The notes beneath the pieces are model-generated. The model did no database searches. It was not told the origin of the DNA and saw only the letters and a program-made list of their open reading frames with translations. A DNA stretch of 64,000 nt. Source: Bacillota bacterium. Lineage in GTDB: Bacteria; Bacillota; Sulfobacillia; Sulfobacillales; Sulfobacillaceae. The DNA lies in assembly GCA_021799435.1 (NCBI GenBank), contig JAJZAN010000005.1, positions 20,042 to 84,041 of the forward strand. Direction: 5' to 3'. Shown piece by piece: positions 24,766 to 34,019 of the stretch; position 1 is the first letter of the stretch, and each line of letters begins with the position of its first letter. The translations under genes were made by a program, and so were the position numbers.

Positions 24766-25947
24766 ATGCAGGAGTTTGAGTACGTCATTATTGGCGGAGG
24801 CATGGCGGCCGATGCCGCGGTTGGCGGGATTCGCCGCCGCGATAAGAGCGGCGAAATTCTGGTGGCCTCGGAGGAGTTTTTTCCCCCGTACCAGCGCCCG
24901 CCGCTCTCTAAAAAGCTGTGGATGGATATGCGGCTTGAAGAGATCTGGCTGAACACCTGGCAAAAACAGCCCCACACCCACCTGTACCTTAACGCTGTAG
25001 CCAGCGGCATTGATCCGCAAGCCCACACGGTGACGTTTGCCGATGGACGTCAAGTGGCCTACCAGAAGCTGCTGCTGGCGACCGGAGCGCGATCGCGCAG
25101 GCTCCCTGGGGATTCCCAGCAGGCGTTTTATGTAGGCACTGCGGCCGAACATGTGCGGCTGTGGCAGGCGCTCCAGGATCCGCGCCGGGTCATGGTGGCG
25201 GGGGGCGGATTTATTGGCGCAGAAATGGCAGCGGCTTTGTCGCAGCGGGGCCACGAGGTCACTTGGATCATGGTGGAGCCGTCGCCGTTTGCCAACTTTC
25301 TGCCGCCCGGACTGGCTGAAAGGGTCACGGCCGCGTATCGAGAGCATGGGGTATCTTTCACCACAGGGGCGGCAATCGATGAACTCTCTGACACCAGCAC
25401 CGGAATTGCCGCGCGGCTCCAGTCGGGGATGACGCTGGAGGCAGATCTGGCTGTCGTCGGTGTTGGAGTCGAGCCGCGCGACGAACTCGCCCAAGCCGCG
25501 GGACTGAAGACTCATTCGGGCATTGTGGTGGATGAATACCTGCGCACCAGCAACCCCAGCATCTGGGCGGCGGGCGACGTCGCGCTAACCCATGGGCGGG
25601 CCATGATGCACGAGGACCACGCTGTGACGCAAGGGCGGGCCGCCGGGCAAAATATGGCTGGCGCCGAAAAGCCCTATCAGCACCGCTCCTTTTACTATTC
25701 CGACCTTTACCAATTCGGCTACGAGGCCATGGGTGACTGCAGCACGCAGCATGAGGTTGTAGAGGACTGGGTCGTGCCCTATGAAGAAGGAGTGGTTTAC
25801 TACCTCTCCCAAGGGCGGGTGGTCGGGGTGTTGAACTGGAACGTCTGGGACGGCATGGGCAAGGCCGAGCAACTCATCGAAGCGGACCGGCAATTTAGCC
25901 CGGATGAGCTACGGGGCCAAATTCGCAATTCGGAAGGGGACCAGTGA
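24766..25947 (+). CDS. FAD-dependent NAD(P)H oxidoreductase, AIF/ferredoxin-reductase-like
   Basis: The track start at 24373 runs through the FAH gene; real starts are ATG 24757 (overlapping the FAH stop) or ATG 24766, nine bases after AAAGG and preferred. 393 residues: FAD loop IIGGGMAADAAVGG, PPYQRPPLSKKLW, NAD loop VAGGGFIGAEMAAAL, and WAAGDVAL. The C-terminal part (GDCSTQHEVVEDWVVPYEEG) resembles the AIF dimerisation domain. Ferredoxin reductase, rubredoxin reductase or nitrite-reductase-like roles are all possible; no ferredoxin gene is adjacent. Confidence 0.85.
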   Translation: MQEFEYVIIGGGMAADAAVGGIRRRDKSGEILVASEEFFPPYQRPPLSKKLWMDMRLEEIWLNTWQKQPHTHLYLNAVASGIDPQAHTVTFADGRQVAYQKLLLATGARSRRLPGDSQQAFYVGTAAEHVRLWQALQDPRRVMVAGGGFIGAEMAAALSQRGHEVTWIMVEPSPFANFLPPGLAERVTAAYREHGVSFTTGAAIDELSDTSTGIAARLQSGMTLEADLAVVGVGVEPRDELAQAAGLKTHSGIVVDEYLRTSNPSIWAAGDVALTHGRAMMHEDHAVTQGRAAGQNMAGAEKPYQHRSFYYSDLYQFGYEAMGDCSTQHEVVEDWVVPYEEGVVYYLSQGRVVGVLNWNVWDGMGKAEQLIEADRQFSPDELRGQIRNSEGDQ

Positions 25948-26549
25948 TGCGGATTGCGGTCAGTGGGTTTGGTCCCTTCGGCAGTGATACGTACAACCCG
26001 ACCGCAGCGGTCGTAGACCAACTGGTCAAACGGGACGCCTCGCTTGCGGCACAAGTGTTCGAGGTCTCGCGCGAGGTGGTGGATGGGGAGCTTCCGCAGT
26101 GGCTCGAGCGCGAACACCCGGATGTGCTGTTGAGCTTGGGCCTGGCGGGAGGACGCACCGCCATGGCCATCGAAGCGGTGGCTGTCAATCTGGTTCGGTT
26201 TGCCATCCCCGATACCCGCGGCCATCATCCTCAGGCCGGTGCCATCGTCGATGAGGGTCCGGCGGCGTACCTCTCCGGACTGGGCACCGACCAGGTAGTG
26301 TCCCTGTGGCGGACCGCACAGGTGCCTGGCTACACGTCCTTCAGTGCAGGCACGTATCTCTGCAACTATCTCTTTTATCGAGCCTCGCATTGGATGTCGG
26401 AGAGGGGCGGCGGGCGGGCTGCCTTTGTGCATGTCCCTTACAGCACCGTCTGGGTTCCCAATCCAGCGCGGCACCCCTCCATGGAGGAGTCCCGCATGGT
26501 GGAGGGCATTGAGGTGCTGGTGCGCGCGCTTCGGGCTGGGGAGCTCTAA
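25947..26549 (+). CDS. pcp: pyroglutamyl-peptidase I
   Basis: Start set at ATG 25947, sharing its first base with the previous stop; 200 residues, typical for the family. VSGFGPFGSDTYNPT, the glutamate segment GLAGGRTAMAIEAVAVN, the cysteine segment GTYLCNYLFY and the histidine in FVHVPYS supply the Glu-Cys-His triad of family C15. It removes N-terminal pyroglutamate from peptides in the cytoplasm. Confidence 0.92.
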   Translation: MRIAVSGFGPFGSDTYNPTAAVVDQLVKRDASLAAQVFEVSREVVDGELPQWLEREHPDVLLSLGLAGGRTAMAIEAVAVNLVRFAIPDTRGHHPQAGAIVDEGPAAYLSGLGTDQVVSLWRTAQVPGYTSFSAGTYLCNYLFYRASHWMSERGGGRAAFVHVPYSTVWVPNPARHPSMEESRMVEGIEVLVRALRAGEL

Positions 26550-26634
26550 AAAAGTGGGGATTTTTTCCCCTTGATACGGTATGGTTAAGACAAGCCCCAA
26601 GAAGGGTATCTCAACACGAGAGGGAAGATACAGC

Positions 26635-27753
26635 ATGGTTATCGGAGTGCCCAAGGAGATTAAAACCGACGAGAACCGCGTCGCGTTAACCCCGGCTGGC
26701 GCACTGGCGCTGACCCGGGATGGGCATCAGGTCTTAGTGGAACTGGGAGCGGGTGTGGGAAGCGGATTTTCGGACGAGCAGTATCAAGCCGCCGGAGCCT
26801 CTGTCGTCGCTGACGCGTCTGAAGTTTGGGGACGTGCCCAAATGGTCATGAAGGTGAAGGAGCCGCTGGTGGAGGAGTACCGATTCTTCCGCTCTGATCT
26901 GCTCCTGTTTACATACTTGCATCTGGCCCCGGAACGTGAACTGACCGGTGCCCTGTTGGAATCCGGGATTACCGCCATTGCCTACGAGACGGTGCAAAAG
27001 CCGGACCGGTCGCTGCCGCTGTTGACGCCTATGAGCGAGGTGGCCGGACGCATGGCCACTCAAATCGGGGCGCAGTTCCTGGAGAAAGCCTACGGAGGAC
27101 GTGGGGTGCTTTTGGGCGGTGTACCCGGCGTGCTGCCGGGACGGGTCGTCGTCGTAGGTGGAGGCATTGTCGGCACCAATGCGGCGCGCATTGCCCTGGG
27201 GCTGGGTGCAGAGGTCACGATTGTCGACATCAATGCTGACCGTCTCCGTCAGTTGGACGACCAGTTTGGAGGCCGAATCCGGACCCTCATGTCCAACGAG
27301 TACAACATTGCTGAGGCTGTGGCGACAGCCGATTTGCTGGTCGGAGCGGTCTTGATTCCAGGGGCCCGGGCGCCGCACCTGGTGTCCGAAGAGATGGTCA
27401 AGGCCATGCCGAAAGGCAGTGTCATTGTGGATGTGGCCATCGACCAGGGCGGTTCCATCGCCACCATCGATCGGGTCACCACCCACTCGCATCCGACATA
27501 CCAAAAGCATGGCGTCATCCACTACGCGGTGGCCAACATGCCCGGCGCTGTGGCTCGCACCTCCACACTAGCTCTCACGAATGTTACCTTGCCGTACGCT
27601 CGCCTTTTGGCGCACAAGGGCGCTGAGGAGGCCATGCGTCAGGATATGACGCTCGCCCGCGGGTTGAACGTCTACAAAGGCCGAGTCACATACCAGGCGG
27701 TGGCTGAGGCGCATGGTCTCGATTATGCACCGGTCGAGAGCGTCATTAGCTAG
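26635..27753 (+). CDS. ald: alanine dehydrogenase
   Basis: Start set at ATG 26635 after GAGAGGGAAG rather than the upstream ATG at 26581; 372 residues, the standard length. [22 protein letters not shown] and the NAD loop [21 protein letters not shown] are diagnostic, with catalytic K and H in MVMKVKEP and LFTYLHLA. Interconverts L-alanine and pyruvate with NAD; in sporulating Firmicutes it supports growth on alanine and normal sporulation. Ends at an intrinsic terminator. Confidence 0.95.
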   Translation: MVIGVPKEIKTDENRVALTPAGALALTRDGHQVLVELGAGVGSGFSDEQYQAAGASVVADASEVWGRAQMVMKVKEPLVEEYRFFRSDLLLFTYLHLAPERELTGALLESGITAIAYETVQKPDRSLPLLTPMSEVAGRMATQIGAQFLEKAYGGRGVLLGGVPGVLPGRVVVVGGGIVGTNAARIALGLGAEVTIVDINADRLRQLDDQFGGRIRTLMSNEYNIAEAVATADLLVGAVLIPGARAPHLVSEEMVKAMPKGSVIVDVAIDQGGSIATIDRVTTHSHPTYQKHGVIHYAVANMPGAVARTSTLALTNVTLPYARLLAHKGAEEAMRQDMTLARGLNVYKGRVTYQAVAEAHGLDYAPVESVIS

Positions 27754-27771
27754 TCCACCACGGGAATTCGA

Positions 27772-27796
27772 AGCCCTCCTTGACGGGAGGGCTTTT
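27772..27796 (+). terminator. intrinsic terminator of ald
   Basis: AGCCCTCC pairs with GGAGGGCT (27786-27793) around a six-base loop and is followed by TTTT. It lies about 20 bases after the ald stop and separates ald from xerD. Confidence 0.8.
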
Positions 27797-27850
27797 GTAT
27801 TGGGCAGGAGTTTTGCGGAGCGACGCGAAGTTAAGCGTGAGGCGATAGGG

Positions 27851-28723
27851 ATGGAGAACCAAATCCAAGAGTTTCTCTACTATCTGGAATACGAGCGGCA
27901 CTTGTCGAAAAATACCTTGCTGTCCTATGGCCGCGACTTGGCGGACTTCCACGCGTACTGCAGGGCTCATCCGGGACCCGATCGGGACCAGGTGCTGGGG
28001 TACTTGGAATGGTTAAAGGCGAGCGGTCGATCATCCGCCACCCGGGCACGGCGTTTGTCCGCCCTGAAAACGTTCTTCGGGTACTTGGAGCGGGAAGAAA
28101 TTGTTCTGGACAATCCGACGTTGCACCTCGATACCCCGCGCCACGATCGTCATTTGCCCGGGGTTTTGTCGCTGGATGAAGTGGTGCGTCTGATCGAGGC
28201 GCCGGACGTTTCTACGCCGACGGGGATTCGCGATCGCGCGATGTTGGAAGTGATTTATGCAGCCGGCTTGCGCGTCAGTGAGCTGTGTCAATTGACCATC
28301 AACGACTGGTGGAGTGAGCCTGCGCGGGTGCGGTGCGTGGGCAAGGGCTCGAAGGAACGTTACGTGCCCATTGGGCGGTTGGCTTTAGAGTGGTTGACGG
28401 TTTACTTGGAACGGGTTCGGCCGCAACTGGTTTCGAAGAAGAGCGGGGAGATCGTGTTTCTAAACCGCCGCGGCACGCCTTTAACGCGGCAGGGATTCTG
28501 GAAGATTCTCAAGCAGTACGGCCTCCGGGCGGGTATTGACAAAGCTCTTACACCGCACACCATGCGCCACTCATTCGCCACGCATCTGTTGGAAAACGGT
28601 GCGGACTTGAGGGCTGTGCAAGAGATGCTGGGTCACCAGGACATTTCCACGACCCAAATCTACACCCATGTCAGCCGTGCTCGATTGCGACCCGTTTACG
28701 ACCGCGCTCACCCGCGGGCATAA
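27851..28723 (+). CDS. xerD: site-specific tyrosine recombinase XerD
   Basis: Start set at ATG 27851; 290 residues, normal for XerC/D. N-terminal SAM-like domain (FLYYLEYERHLSKNTLLSYGRDL) and the catalytic set R in AGLRVSEL, K in GKGSKERY, HTMRHSFATH, LGHQDISTTQIYTHV (H, Y). It resolves chromosome dimers at dif. Position before deoB and a nucleoside phosphorylase matches xerD (ripX) in Bacillus, which supports XerD over XerC. Confidence 0.93.
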   Translation: MENQIQEFLYYLEYERHLSKNTLLSYGRDLADFHAYCRAHPGPDRDQVLGYLEWLKASGRSSATRARRLSALKTFFGYLEREEIVLDNPTLHLDTPRHDRHLPGVLSLDEVVRLIEAPDVSTPTGIRDRAMLEVIYAAGLRVSELCQLTINDWWSEPARVRCVGKGSKERYVPIGRLALEWLTVYLERVRPQLVSKKSGEIVFLNRRGTPLTRQGFWKILKQYGLRAGIDKALTPHTMRHSFATHLLENGADLRAVQEMLGHQDISTTQIYTHVSRARLRPVYDRAHPRA

Positions 28724-28748
28724 TAGGAGCCAGAAGGGTGGGATCTGG

Positions 28749-29918
28749 ATGCAGGTCGTGTTAATCGTGATTGATTCTGGAGGCATTGGGGCCGCGCCTG
28801 ATGCAGAGGATTTCGGAGATCCTGGGGCCAGCACCATCGCGCACGCTGTGCAGGCGGTGGGCGGTCATCCCTTGCCGCACCTATCCATGATGGGACTGGA
28901 TCGTCTGACGCCGCTGGCCGGGACCATGTCCCAGCCCTTGGCGGGCGCCGCAGCCCGCATCGCGCCGCGTGCCAACGGTAAAGATACACTGGCCGGCCAT
29001 TGGGAGATGATGGGACTCCTCGTGCAAGAACCGTTTCGTACCTATGCTGAAGGATTCCCCCCAGACGTGGTGGCCGCCTTGGAGGGGCGCTTCGGACGGC
29101 CCGTGTTGGGCAATAAGCCCGCCTCGGGCACTGAAATTATTGCCGAATTGGGCGCCCAGCACATGCAAACCGGCTATCCGATCGTGTATACGTCGCAAGA
29201 CAGCGTGTTGCAAATTGCAGCCCACGAGGAGATTGTCCCTATAGAGACGCTCTACGATTGGTGCCAGGGCGCGCGTGAGGTGATGACTGGACCGCATCGA
29301 GTGGGGCGGATTATTGCCAGGCCCTTCGTGGGTCGTCCAGGGGCATTTCAGCGCACCGCCAATCGCCACGACTATGCAGTCGCCCCTTGGGATGACACCA
29401 TGGTCGACCGTATGCAGGCGGCGGGTATTGAGACCGTGGCCATCGGAAAAATTGGAGACATATTTTCCCGTCAGGGGTTCGACCAGCACATCCCCACGGT
29501 GAGCAACCAGGATGGCCTCGAAAAGACGCTGGAGGTTATCTCGGATCCGGCCTTTGACCGATTTGTGTTTACCAACTTGGTCGAGTTCGATTCCCACTAC
29601 GGCCACCGAAGGAACCCCGCCGGCTATGTGGATGCACTGGCTGAACTGGATGCCTTTTTGCCGCGGCTCTGGGAACAGTTGAACCCGGATGATCAGCTCT
29701 GGATTACGGCTGACCATGGTTGCGATCCGACCTATCGGGGCACGGATCATACCCGCGAGTGGGTTCCGTGGCTGACGTATGGGGAACGTTTGCCGCGTGT
29801 GATCGGAGCGGATCGCAGTACCTTGTCGGATATCGGTGCCACGTTGGGGGGGCTGTGGCAGCTTACGACGGTGGGACCCGGCCACCCTTGGAATGCCCTG
29901 CTGCGAGGCGGACAATGA
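28749..29918 (+). CDS. deoB: phosphopentomutase
   Basis: Start set at ATG 28749 after AAGGGTGGGATC; 389 residues. DSGGIGAAPDAEDFGD and TADHGCDPTYRGTDHTRE are the metal-binding blocks of this alkaline-phosphatase-superfamily mutase, and NGKDTLAGHWEMMG contains the nucleophile threonine region. Interconverts ribose/deoxyribose 1- and 5-phosphates in nucleoside salvage. Coupled by ATGA to the phosphorylase gene. Confidence 0.95.
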   Translation: MQVVLIVIDSGGIGAAPDAEDFGDPGASTIAHAVQAVGGHPLPHLSMMGLDRLTPLAGTMSQPLAGAAARIAPRANGKDTLAGHWEMMGLLVQEPFRTYAEGFPPDVVAALEGRFGRPVLGNKPASGTEIIAELGAQHMQTGYPIVYTSQDSVLQIAAHEEIVPIETLYDWCQGAREVMTGPHRVGRIIARPFVGRPGAFQRTANRHDYAVAPWDDTMVDRMQAAGIETVAIGKIGDIFSRQGFDQHIPTVSNQDGLEKTLEVISDPAFDRFVFTNLVEFDSHYGHRRNPAGYVDALAELDAFLPRLWEQLNPDDQLWITADHGCDPTYRGTDHTREWVPWLTYGERLPRVIGADRSTLSDIGATLGGLWQLTTVGPGHPWNALLRGGQ

Positions 29919-31207
29919 TTGATGCCGCCCTGGTTATTGGTGCAGCTCGGGATCGCCGGGCGCTGGAACCGGAACTAATATGGTCTTGGGTTCACGCTAT
30001 TGTTGAAGGTCAAGTGCCGGATTACCAGATTGCGGCTTGGCTGATGGCGGTCGCTCTCAATGGACTGGATGACGAGAGCGTGTTTACGTTAACCCGGGCC
30101 ATGGCCGAAATCGGAACGGAACCTCTGACCCTCCGGGGCCTGGTCGACAAGCATTCGACGGGGGGGGTTGGCGACAAAACCACCCTCATCTTGGCGCCTA
30201 TCGTCTCGTCTCTGGGAATCCCCATCGTCAAGATGTCAGGCAGAGGACTGGGTCACACGGGTGGGACGCTTGATAAGTTGGAAAGCATTCCGGGTTTCCG
30301 CATTCATCTCAATCAGGAGGACCTCAGCCGCCAACTGGATGCCATGGGGCTGGCAGTAGTAGCCCAAAGCAGCACTCTGGCTCCCGCGGATGGCATTCTC
30401 TATGCCCTTCGGGACGTGACCGAGACCGTAGACAGCCTCCCTCTCATCGCGTCGTCCATCATGTCGAAGAAAATCGCGGCGGGCTCGCCCAATCTGGTAT
30501 TGGACGTGAAAGTGGGAAGCGGAGCCCTCATGAAGAATGCCAACCGGGCGCGGCAGTTGGCCGACATGATGGTCCGGATTGGAGGCTATCACCATATCCG
30601 CACCACGGCCGTCCTGAGCAGCATGGAGCAGCCCTTGGGGAGGGCGGTCGGCAACGCTCTCGAGGTGAATGAAGCGTACGCGTGTCTGTGCGGTCGGGGC
30701 CCCGACGACTTGCGGGAAGAAGTCCTGGTGCTGGCTCAGGAGATGGTCGCTTTGGCCCGTGAGGTTTCGGCAGACCAATCCCGAGCACTGGCGGAACAAG
30801 CCCTGGACTCCGGGGCCGCTCGAGAGCAGTTTTTGCGATGGATCGACGCTCAAGGCGGAGATGCCAAAGCGGTGGAATATGGGTTGCCCGTTGCGGCACG
30901 TACGCCGGTCCTCAGTCGTGCCGAGGGGCGCGTTGGGGCCATTGATACCGCAGCCGTGGGACGGGCGGCGCAATTGTTGGGAGCAGGAAGGAAAACCAAA
31001 GAAGACCGCGTCAATCCGCGCGTAGGACTGGAATGGGAGGCCCGGTTGGGTGATACCGTCCATCCAGGGGATGTGCTGGCTTGGTTGTATGCCGACCAGG
31101 CCGAGGCGGCGGAGGCGGTCGAGCACATCATTCAAGGAGCGGTCACCATCGGAGCGGAAGATGTTGTGCCGCCTTTCCCCACCGAAATCCGGCGCATGCA
31201 TGATTGA
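29915..31207 (+). CDS. pdp: pyrimidine-nucleoside phosphorylase / thymidine phosphorylase
   Basis: Start set at ATG 29915 overlapping the deoB stop; 430 residues. DKHSTGGVGDKTTLILAPI and MSGRGLGHTGGTLDKLE are the signature of family II nucleoside phosphorylases, and LVLDVKVGSGALMKN the second block. Splits uridine or thymidine with phosphate; the sugar phosphate passes to DeoB. Bacillus has the purine enzyme punA in this slot, so the partner nucleoside class differs here. Specificity between pdp and deoA is not settled by sequence. Confidence 0.92.
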   Translation: MIDAALVIGAARDRRALEPELIWSWVHAIVEGQVPDYQIAAWLMAVALNGLDDESVFTLTRAMAEIGTEPLTLRGLVDKHSTGGVGDKTTLILAPIVSSLGIPIVKMSGRGLGHTGGTLDKLESIPGFRIHLNQEDLSRQLDAMGLAVVAQSSTLAPADGILYALRDVTETVDSLPLIASSIMSKKIAAGSPNLVLDVKVGSGALMKNANRARQLADMMVRIGGYHHIRTTAVLSSMEQPLGRAVGNALEVNEAYACLCGRGPDDLREEVLVLAQEMVALAREVSADQSRALAEQALDSGAAREQFLRWIDAQGGDAKAVEYGLPVAARTPVLSRAEGRVGAIDTAAVGRAAQLLGAGRKTKEDRVNPRVGLEWEARLGDTVHPGDVLAWLYADQAEAAEAVEHIIQGAVTIGAEDVVPPFPTEIRRMHD

Positions 31208-31225
31208 ATAAGCCGCGGTGATACT
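31194..31225 (+). promoter_or_regulatory. sigma-F-type promoter for dacF
   Basis: GGTGATACT at 31217-31225 matches the sigma-F -10 consensus GGNNANANT at every defined position. GCATG at 31198-31202 (14-base spacer) or 31194-31198 (18) matches four of five bases of GYATA. dacF is a known sigma-F target in Bacillus, so position supports the call. Confidence 0.6.
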
Positions 31226-31257
31226 ACCCCCATATGCAGGATTTTAGGGGGGATATC

Positions 31258-32421
31258 ATGGCACGTCTATGGAAGTCTCTTGTGTTGGCCGCCGCGGTGG
31301 TGCTGACACCGCTTCTCGGATCGCTCGGCGCCCTGGCGGCATCCGAGGCGGCACCGCCGCCGGTGAGCGCTAACGCGGTAGAACTTATTGATGGTCATTC
31401 AGGGCGTGTCCTGTATGAGAAAAATTCGCGCGAGCGGTTGCCGATGGCCAGTGTCACCAAGCTTATGACACTGTATTTGGCGGTCAAGGCCATTCAGGAG
31501 AAAAAAATAGCGCTGGGTGAGTTGGTCCCCGTGTCGGAAGAAGCCTATCGTACCAATGGATCGCAGATTTGGCTGGAACCGGGTGAGCGGCTTAGCGTTG
31601 ACCATCTGCTAAAAGGGATTGCCATCGGTTCCGCCAACGACGCTGCTTACGCTCTCGGAGAATACATTGCCGGGTCCGAGGATTCATTTGTTGCCGATAT
31701 GAACCGCACCGCTCGGCAGTTGGGCATGACCTCGACCCATTTTTCCAATGCGCACGGGCTGCATGCCCGCGACCACTATACTTCGGCTCACGACCTGGGC
31801 CTGCTGGCGCTGCAGGCGGTCAAACAGCCCCTGCTGCTCCATTACACCGGCATGCGGGAGGATCGCACAATCCGGAATGGCAAGGGCGGAACATTGTGGC
31901 TGATTAATCACAATCGGCTCTTGGGACAATATCCGGGCATGGATGGTCTCAAGACGGGATTTACGAGTCAAGCTGGGTTCTGCATGGTGGCGACGGCTCA
32001 GCGTCTCCACACCCGCATGATTGCCGTCGTACTGGGAGCACCCAGTTCTAAAGCGCGTTTTCAAGACGCCGCTGCACTATTGACCTGGGGCTTTCAGAAC
32101 TATCAATCTGTCAAATTGGCCGGACGTGGTGACAAGGTTCAGGACGTGACCGTGCGGCGAGGAGCCGTTAAGCGGGTGGCGGCGGTGTTTGCGCATGACC
32201 AATATCTCACCGTGTCGCCTCAATCCGGGTCGCTCAAGCGCACGATAAGCGTCAAGGCTGACGTCGAGGCGCCGGTAAGAAAAGGCCAGGTGCTGGGTGA
32301 AATGGTGGTGAGCCAACAGGGCGCGATCGCGGCCCGGGTACCTATCGTCGCTGAAAGGAGCGTCAGCCGCACGACGTGGTTAGGCGGAGCTTGGAAGCTG
32401 TTTTGGAAAATTGCCGGATAA
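31258..32421 (+). CDS. dacF: D-alanyl-D-alanine carboxypeptidase, sporulation-linked
   Basis: Start set at ATG 31258 after AGGGGGGATATC; 387 residues. A signal peptide (KSLVLAAAVVLTPLLGSLGALA) is followed by the penicillin-binding serine S65 in SVTK, SAN in IGSANDAA and KTG in GLKTGFTSQAG, then a PBP5-type C-terminal beta domain and a final hydrophobic/amphipathic anchor. It trims stem peptides in the germ cell wall or cortex. Gene order xerD-deoB-phosphorylase-dacF-spoIIA and the promoter support the name. Confidence 0.92.
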   Translation: MARLWKSLVLAAAVVLTPLLGSLGALAASEAAPPPVSANAVELIDGHSGRVLYEKNSRERLPMASVTKLMTLYLAVKAIQEKKIALGELVPVSEEAYRTNGSQIWLEPGERLSVDHLLKGIAIGSANDAAYALGEYIAGSEDSFVADMNRTARQLGMTSTHFSNAHGLHARDHYTSAHDLGLLALQAVKQPLLLHYTGMREDRTIRNGKGGTLWLINHNRLLGQYPGMDGLKTGFTSQAGFCMVATAQRLHTRMIAVVLGAPSSKARFQDAAALLTWGFQNYQSVKLAGRGDKVQDVTVRRGAVKRVAAVFAHDQYLTVSPQSGSLKRTISVKADVEAPVRKGQVLGEMVVSQQGAIAARVPIVAERSVSRTTWLGGAWKLFWKIAG

Positions 32422-32438
32422 AACGGGGGGCTTGATGC

Positions 32439-33107
32439 ATGGGCGAGGCAGAATTAGCCCGGCGGCGGACCTGGTTGCAGCGAATGGAGGCGCGGATTCG
32501 CGAGCGGCTCGATGTCAGCGAGACAGAATCAAGCCACGCGCTCAGTGCGTACGACAACCACCCAGCCGACTTGGCCACGGATACGTTTCACCGAGAATTG
32601 GATGTTGGTCTTACGGTGGGGCTGAACCGCCACTTGGCGGAGGTTCACCGTGCACAGGAGAAGATGGACGAAGGCACCTACGGTATTTGTGATCGCTGTG
32701 GGGCGCCTATTAGCGAAGCGCGTTTGGAGGCCATGCCGGAGGCGGCCCTGTGCCTGAGGTGCCAAGAGGCTGTGGAGGAGCCTTATTTGCCCCCTTTGTC
32801 CGAAGCAGAGGTGGTGCCCTTCCCATTTGGGGATCGACGCGACATCCATCGCGATGTGGTGGAAGCGGACGGGGAGGACTTCTGGCAAAGTGTCGCCCAG
32901 TTCGGAACCTCGGACAGCCCGCAGGACACCCCGCCCGCCGTCGACTACTTCGAAACTTTTGTCGGCTTCGAGGAGCCCATCGGATACGTGCAAGATGTTG
33001 AATCCATCGTCGACGAAAATGGCGAAGCTCTCCTAGACGCGGTCCGTCAACAAGCCATCCGCAATGCAGATAGTACGGATGCGGAATCCGACCAATATCC
33101 CGACTAA
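32439..33107 (+). CDS. DksA/TraR-type zinc finger protein, YteA-like
   Basis: 222 residues. A coiled N-terminal part (LARRRTWLQRMEARIRERL, LNRHLAEVHRAQEKMDEGTYG) leads to a C4 zinc finger, ICDRCGAPISEARLEAMPEA then CLRCQ, as in DksA. The long acidic tail fits the YteA group of spore formers. DksA proteins bind the RNA polymerase secondary channel. It lies between dacF and spoIIAA, an insertion relative to Bacillus, and is followed by a terminator, so it probably shares the dacF promoter. Confidence 0.82.
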   Translation: MGEAELARRRTWLQRMEARIRERLDVSETESSHALSAYDNHPADLATDTFHRELDVGLTVGLNRHLAEVHRAQEKMDEGTYGICDRCGAPISEARLEAMPEAALCLRCQEAVEEPYLPPLSEAEVVPFPFGDRRDIHRDVVEADGEDFWQSVAQFGTSDSPQDTPPAVDYFETFVGFEEPIGYVQDVESIVDENGEALLDAVRQQAIRNADSTDAESDQYPD

Positions 33108-33134
33108 AGGCGGCCACGAGTCGCCTTTTTTTTT
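33107..33134 (+). terminator. intrinsic terminator between the YteA-like gene and spoIIAA
   Basis: AAGGCG (33107-33112) pairs with CGCCTT (33122-33127) and runs into nine T residues. It separates the dacF unit from spoIIA. Confidence 0.85.
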
Positions 33135-33195
33135 GCCCGGAAGTGTGTATGATGACATTAGGAAGAAAGTGGAAAATTGGCTTGGGGGGACACGA

Positions 33196-33537
33196 ATGAC
33201 CATCATGCACGCGATCCAGGGCCGCCACGTGCGGGTCGCCGTAAAGGGAGACTTGGACCTGAAGACCGCCGAGCCGCTTCGAGATGCACTGGACAAGCTG
33301 GTGGATCGCTATCGGGACAAAAACCTCGTTCTCGACCTGACTGAGGTTGAGTTCGTGGACAGTTCGGGTTTGGGGGTTATCCTGGGACGTTATCGGCGTC
33401 TGTCCTCGCAAGGCCGTCAAATCAGCCTCACCGGGGTCAAACCCTCGGTGCGCGCTGTGCTGGAACTGGCCGGGGTCGACTCCATTATCAGCATCGGCGG
33501 AGACCCGGTGCGGGGACAAACCGCAACACCGAAATAG
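33196..33537 (+). CDS. spoIIAA: anti-sigma-F factor antagonist SpoIIAA
   Basis: Start set at ATG 33196 after GGGGGGACACGA; 113 residues. STAS domain with FVDSSGLGVILGRY, whose serine pair (S56-S57) contains the residue phosphorylated by SpoIIAB. In the forespore the dephosphorylated form releases sigma-F from SpoIIAB. A terminator stands upstream, so an own promoter (sigma-H in Bacillus) is expected; I could not find a convincing sigma-H pair in the 60 bases available. Confidence 0.95.
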   Translation: MTIMHAIQGRHVRVAVKGDLDLKTAEPLRDALDKLVDRYRDKNLVLDLTEVEFVDSSGLGVILGRYRRLSSQGRQISLTGVKPSVRAVLELAGVDSIISIGGDPVRGQTATPK

Positions 33538-33578
33538 AGGGAGCAGAGCACGCAGTCTTGATATCAAAAGGGGAGCGA

Positions 33579-34019
33579 GTGAATTTGAATCGGGTAGAAA
33601 TGCGGTTTCTGTCACTAGCAGACAACGTAGGGCTGGCGCGAATTGCTGCGGCGGCACTGGCTGGGCAGGCGAACTTTTCAATCCATGACATCGAGGAGAT
33701 TAAAGTGGCCGTATCCGAGGCAGTGTCCAACGCCGTGATTCACGGCTATGAAAACCGTCCTGACGGCTGGGTGGAACTGACCATGGAGCTCGACGAAAGC
33801 GGCATGACCATTCTTGTGGAAGACTGGGGGGTCGGCATCGCCGACGTTGAGAAGGCGCGGGAGCCTGCCTACTCCAAGGATCCGGACCGCATGGGGCTGG
33901 GCTTCGTCTTCATGGAATCGTTCATGCACGGGCTGGAAGTGGAGTCGACCTTGGGCCAGGGCACCCAAGTCCGCATGCGCCGGTTTGTGACGCTGTCGGT
34001 ATCCCGCGATGCCCAATGA
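33579..34019 (+). CDS. spoIIAB: anti-sigma-F factor and serine kinase SpoIIAB
   Basis: Start set at GTG 33579 after AAAGGGGAGC, giving 146 residues, the same length as Bacillus SpoIIAB. GHKL kinase motifs: IKVAVSEAVSNAVIHGYE (N box), VEDWGVGIADVEKA (G1) and MGLGFVFMESFM (G2). Binds and inhibits sigma-F and phosphorylates SpoIIAA. Overlaps sigF by 11 bases, so stoichiometry is probably set by coupling. Confidence 0.95.
   Translation: MNLNRVEMRFLSLADNVGLARIAAAALAGQANFSIHDIEEIKVAVSEAVSNAVIHGYENRPDGWVELTMELDESGMTILVEDWGVGIADVEKAREPAYSKDPDRMGLGFVFMESFMHGLEVESTLGQGTQVRMRRFVTLSVSRDAQ

Noticed and set aside
26549-26580. GGGGA-TTTTT-TCCCC hairpin after pcp as a terminator
   Set aside because: Stem is only five pairs, the T run is in the loop, and none follows the stem.
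33135-33195. sigma-H promoter before spoIIAA
   Set aside because: AGGA-like and GAA-like elements exist but their spacing does not fit the consensus.
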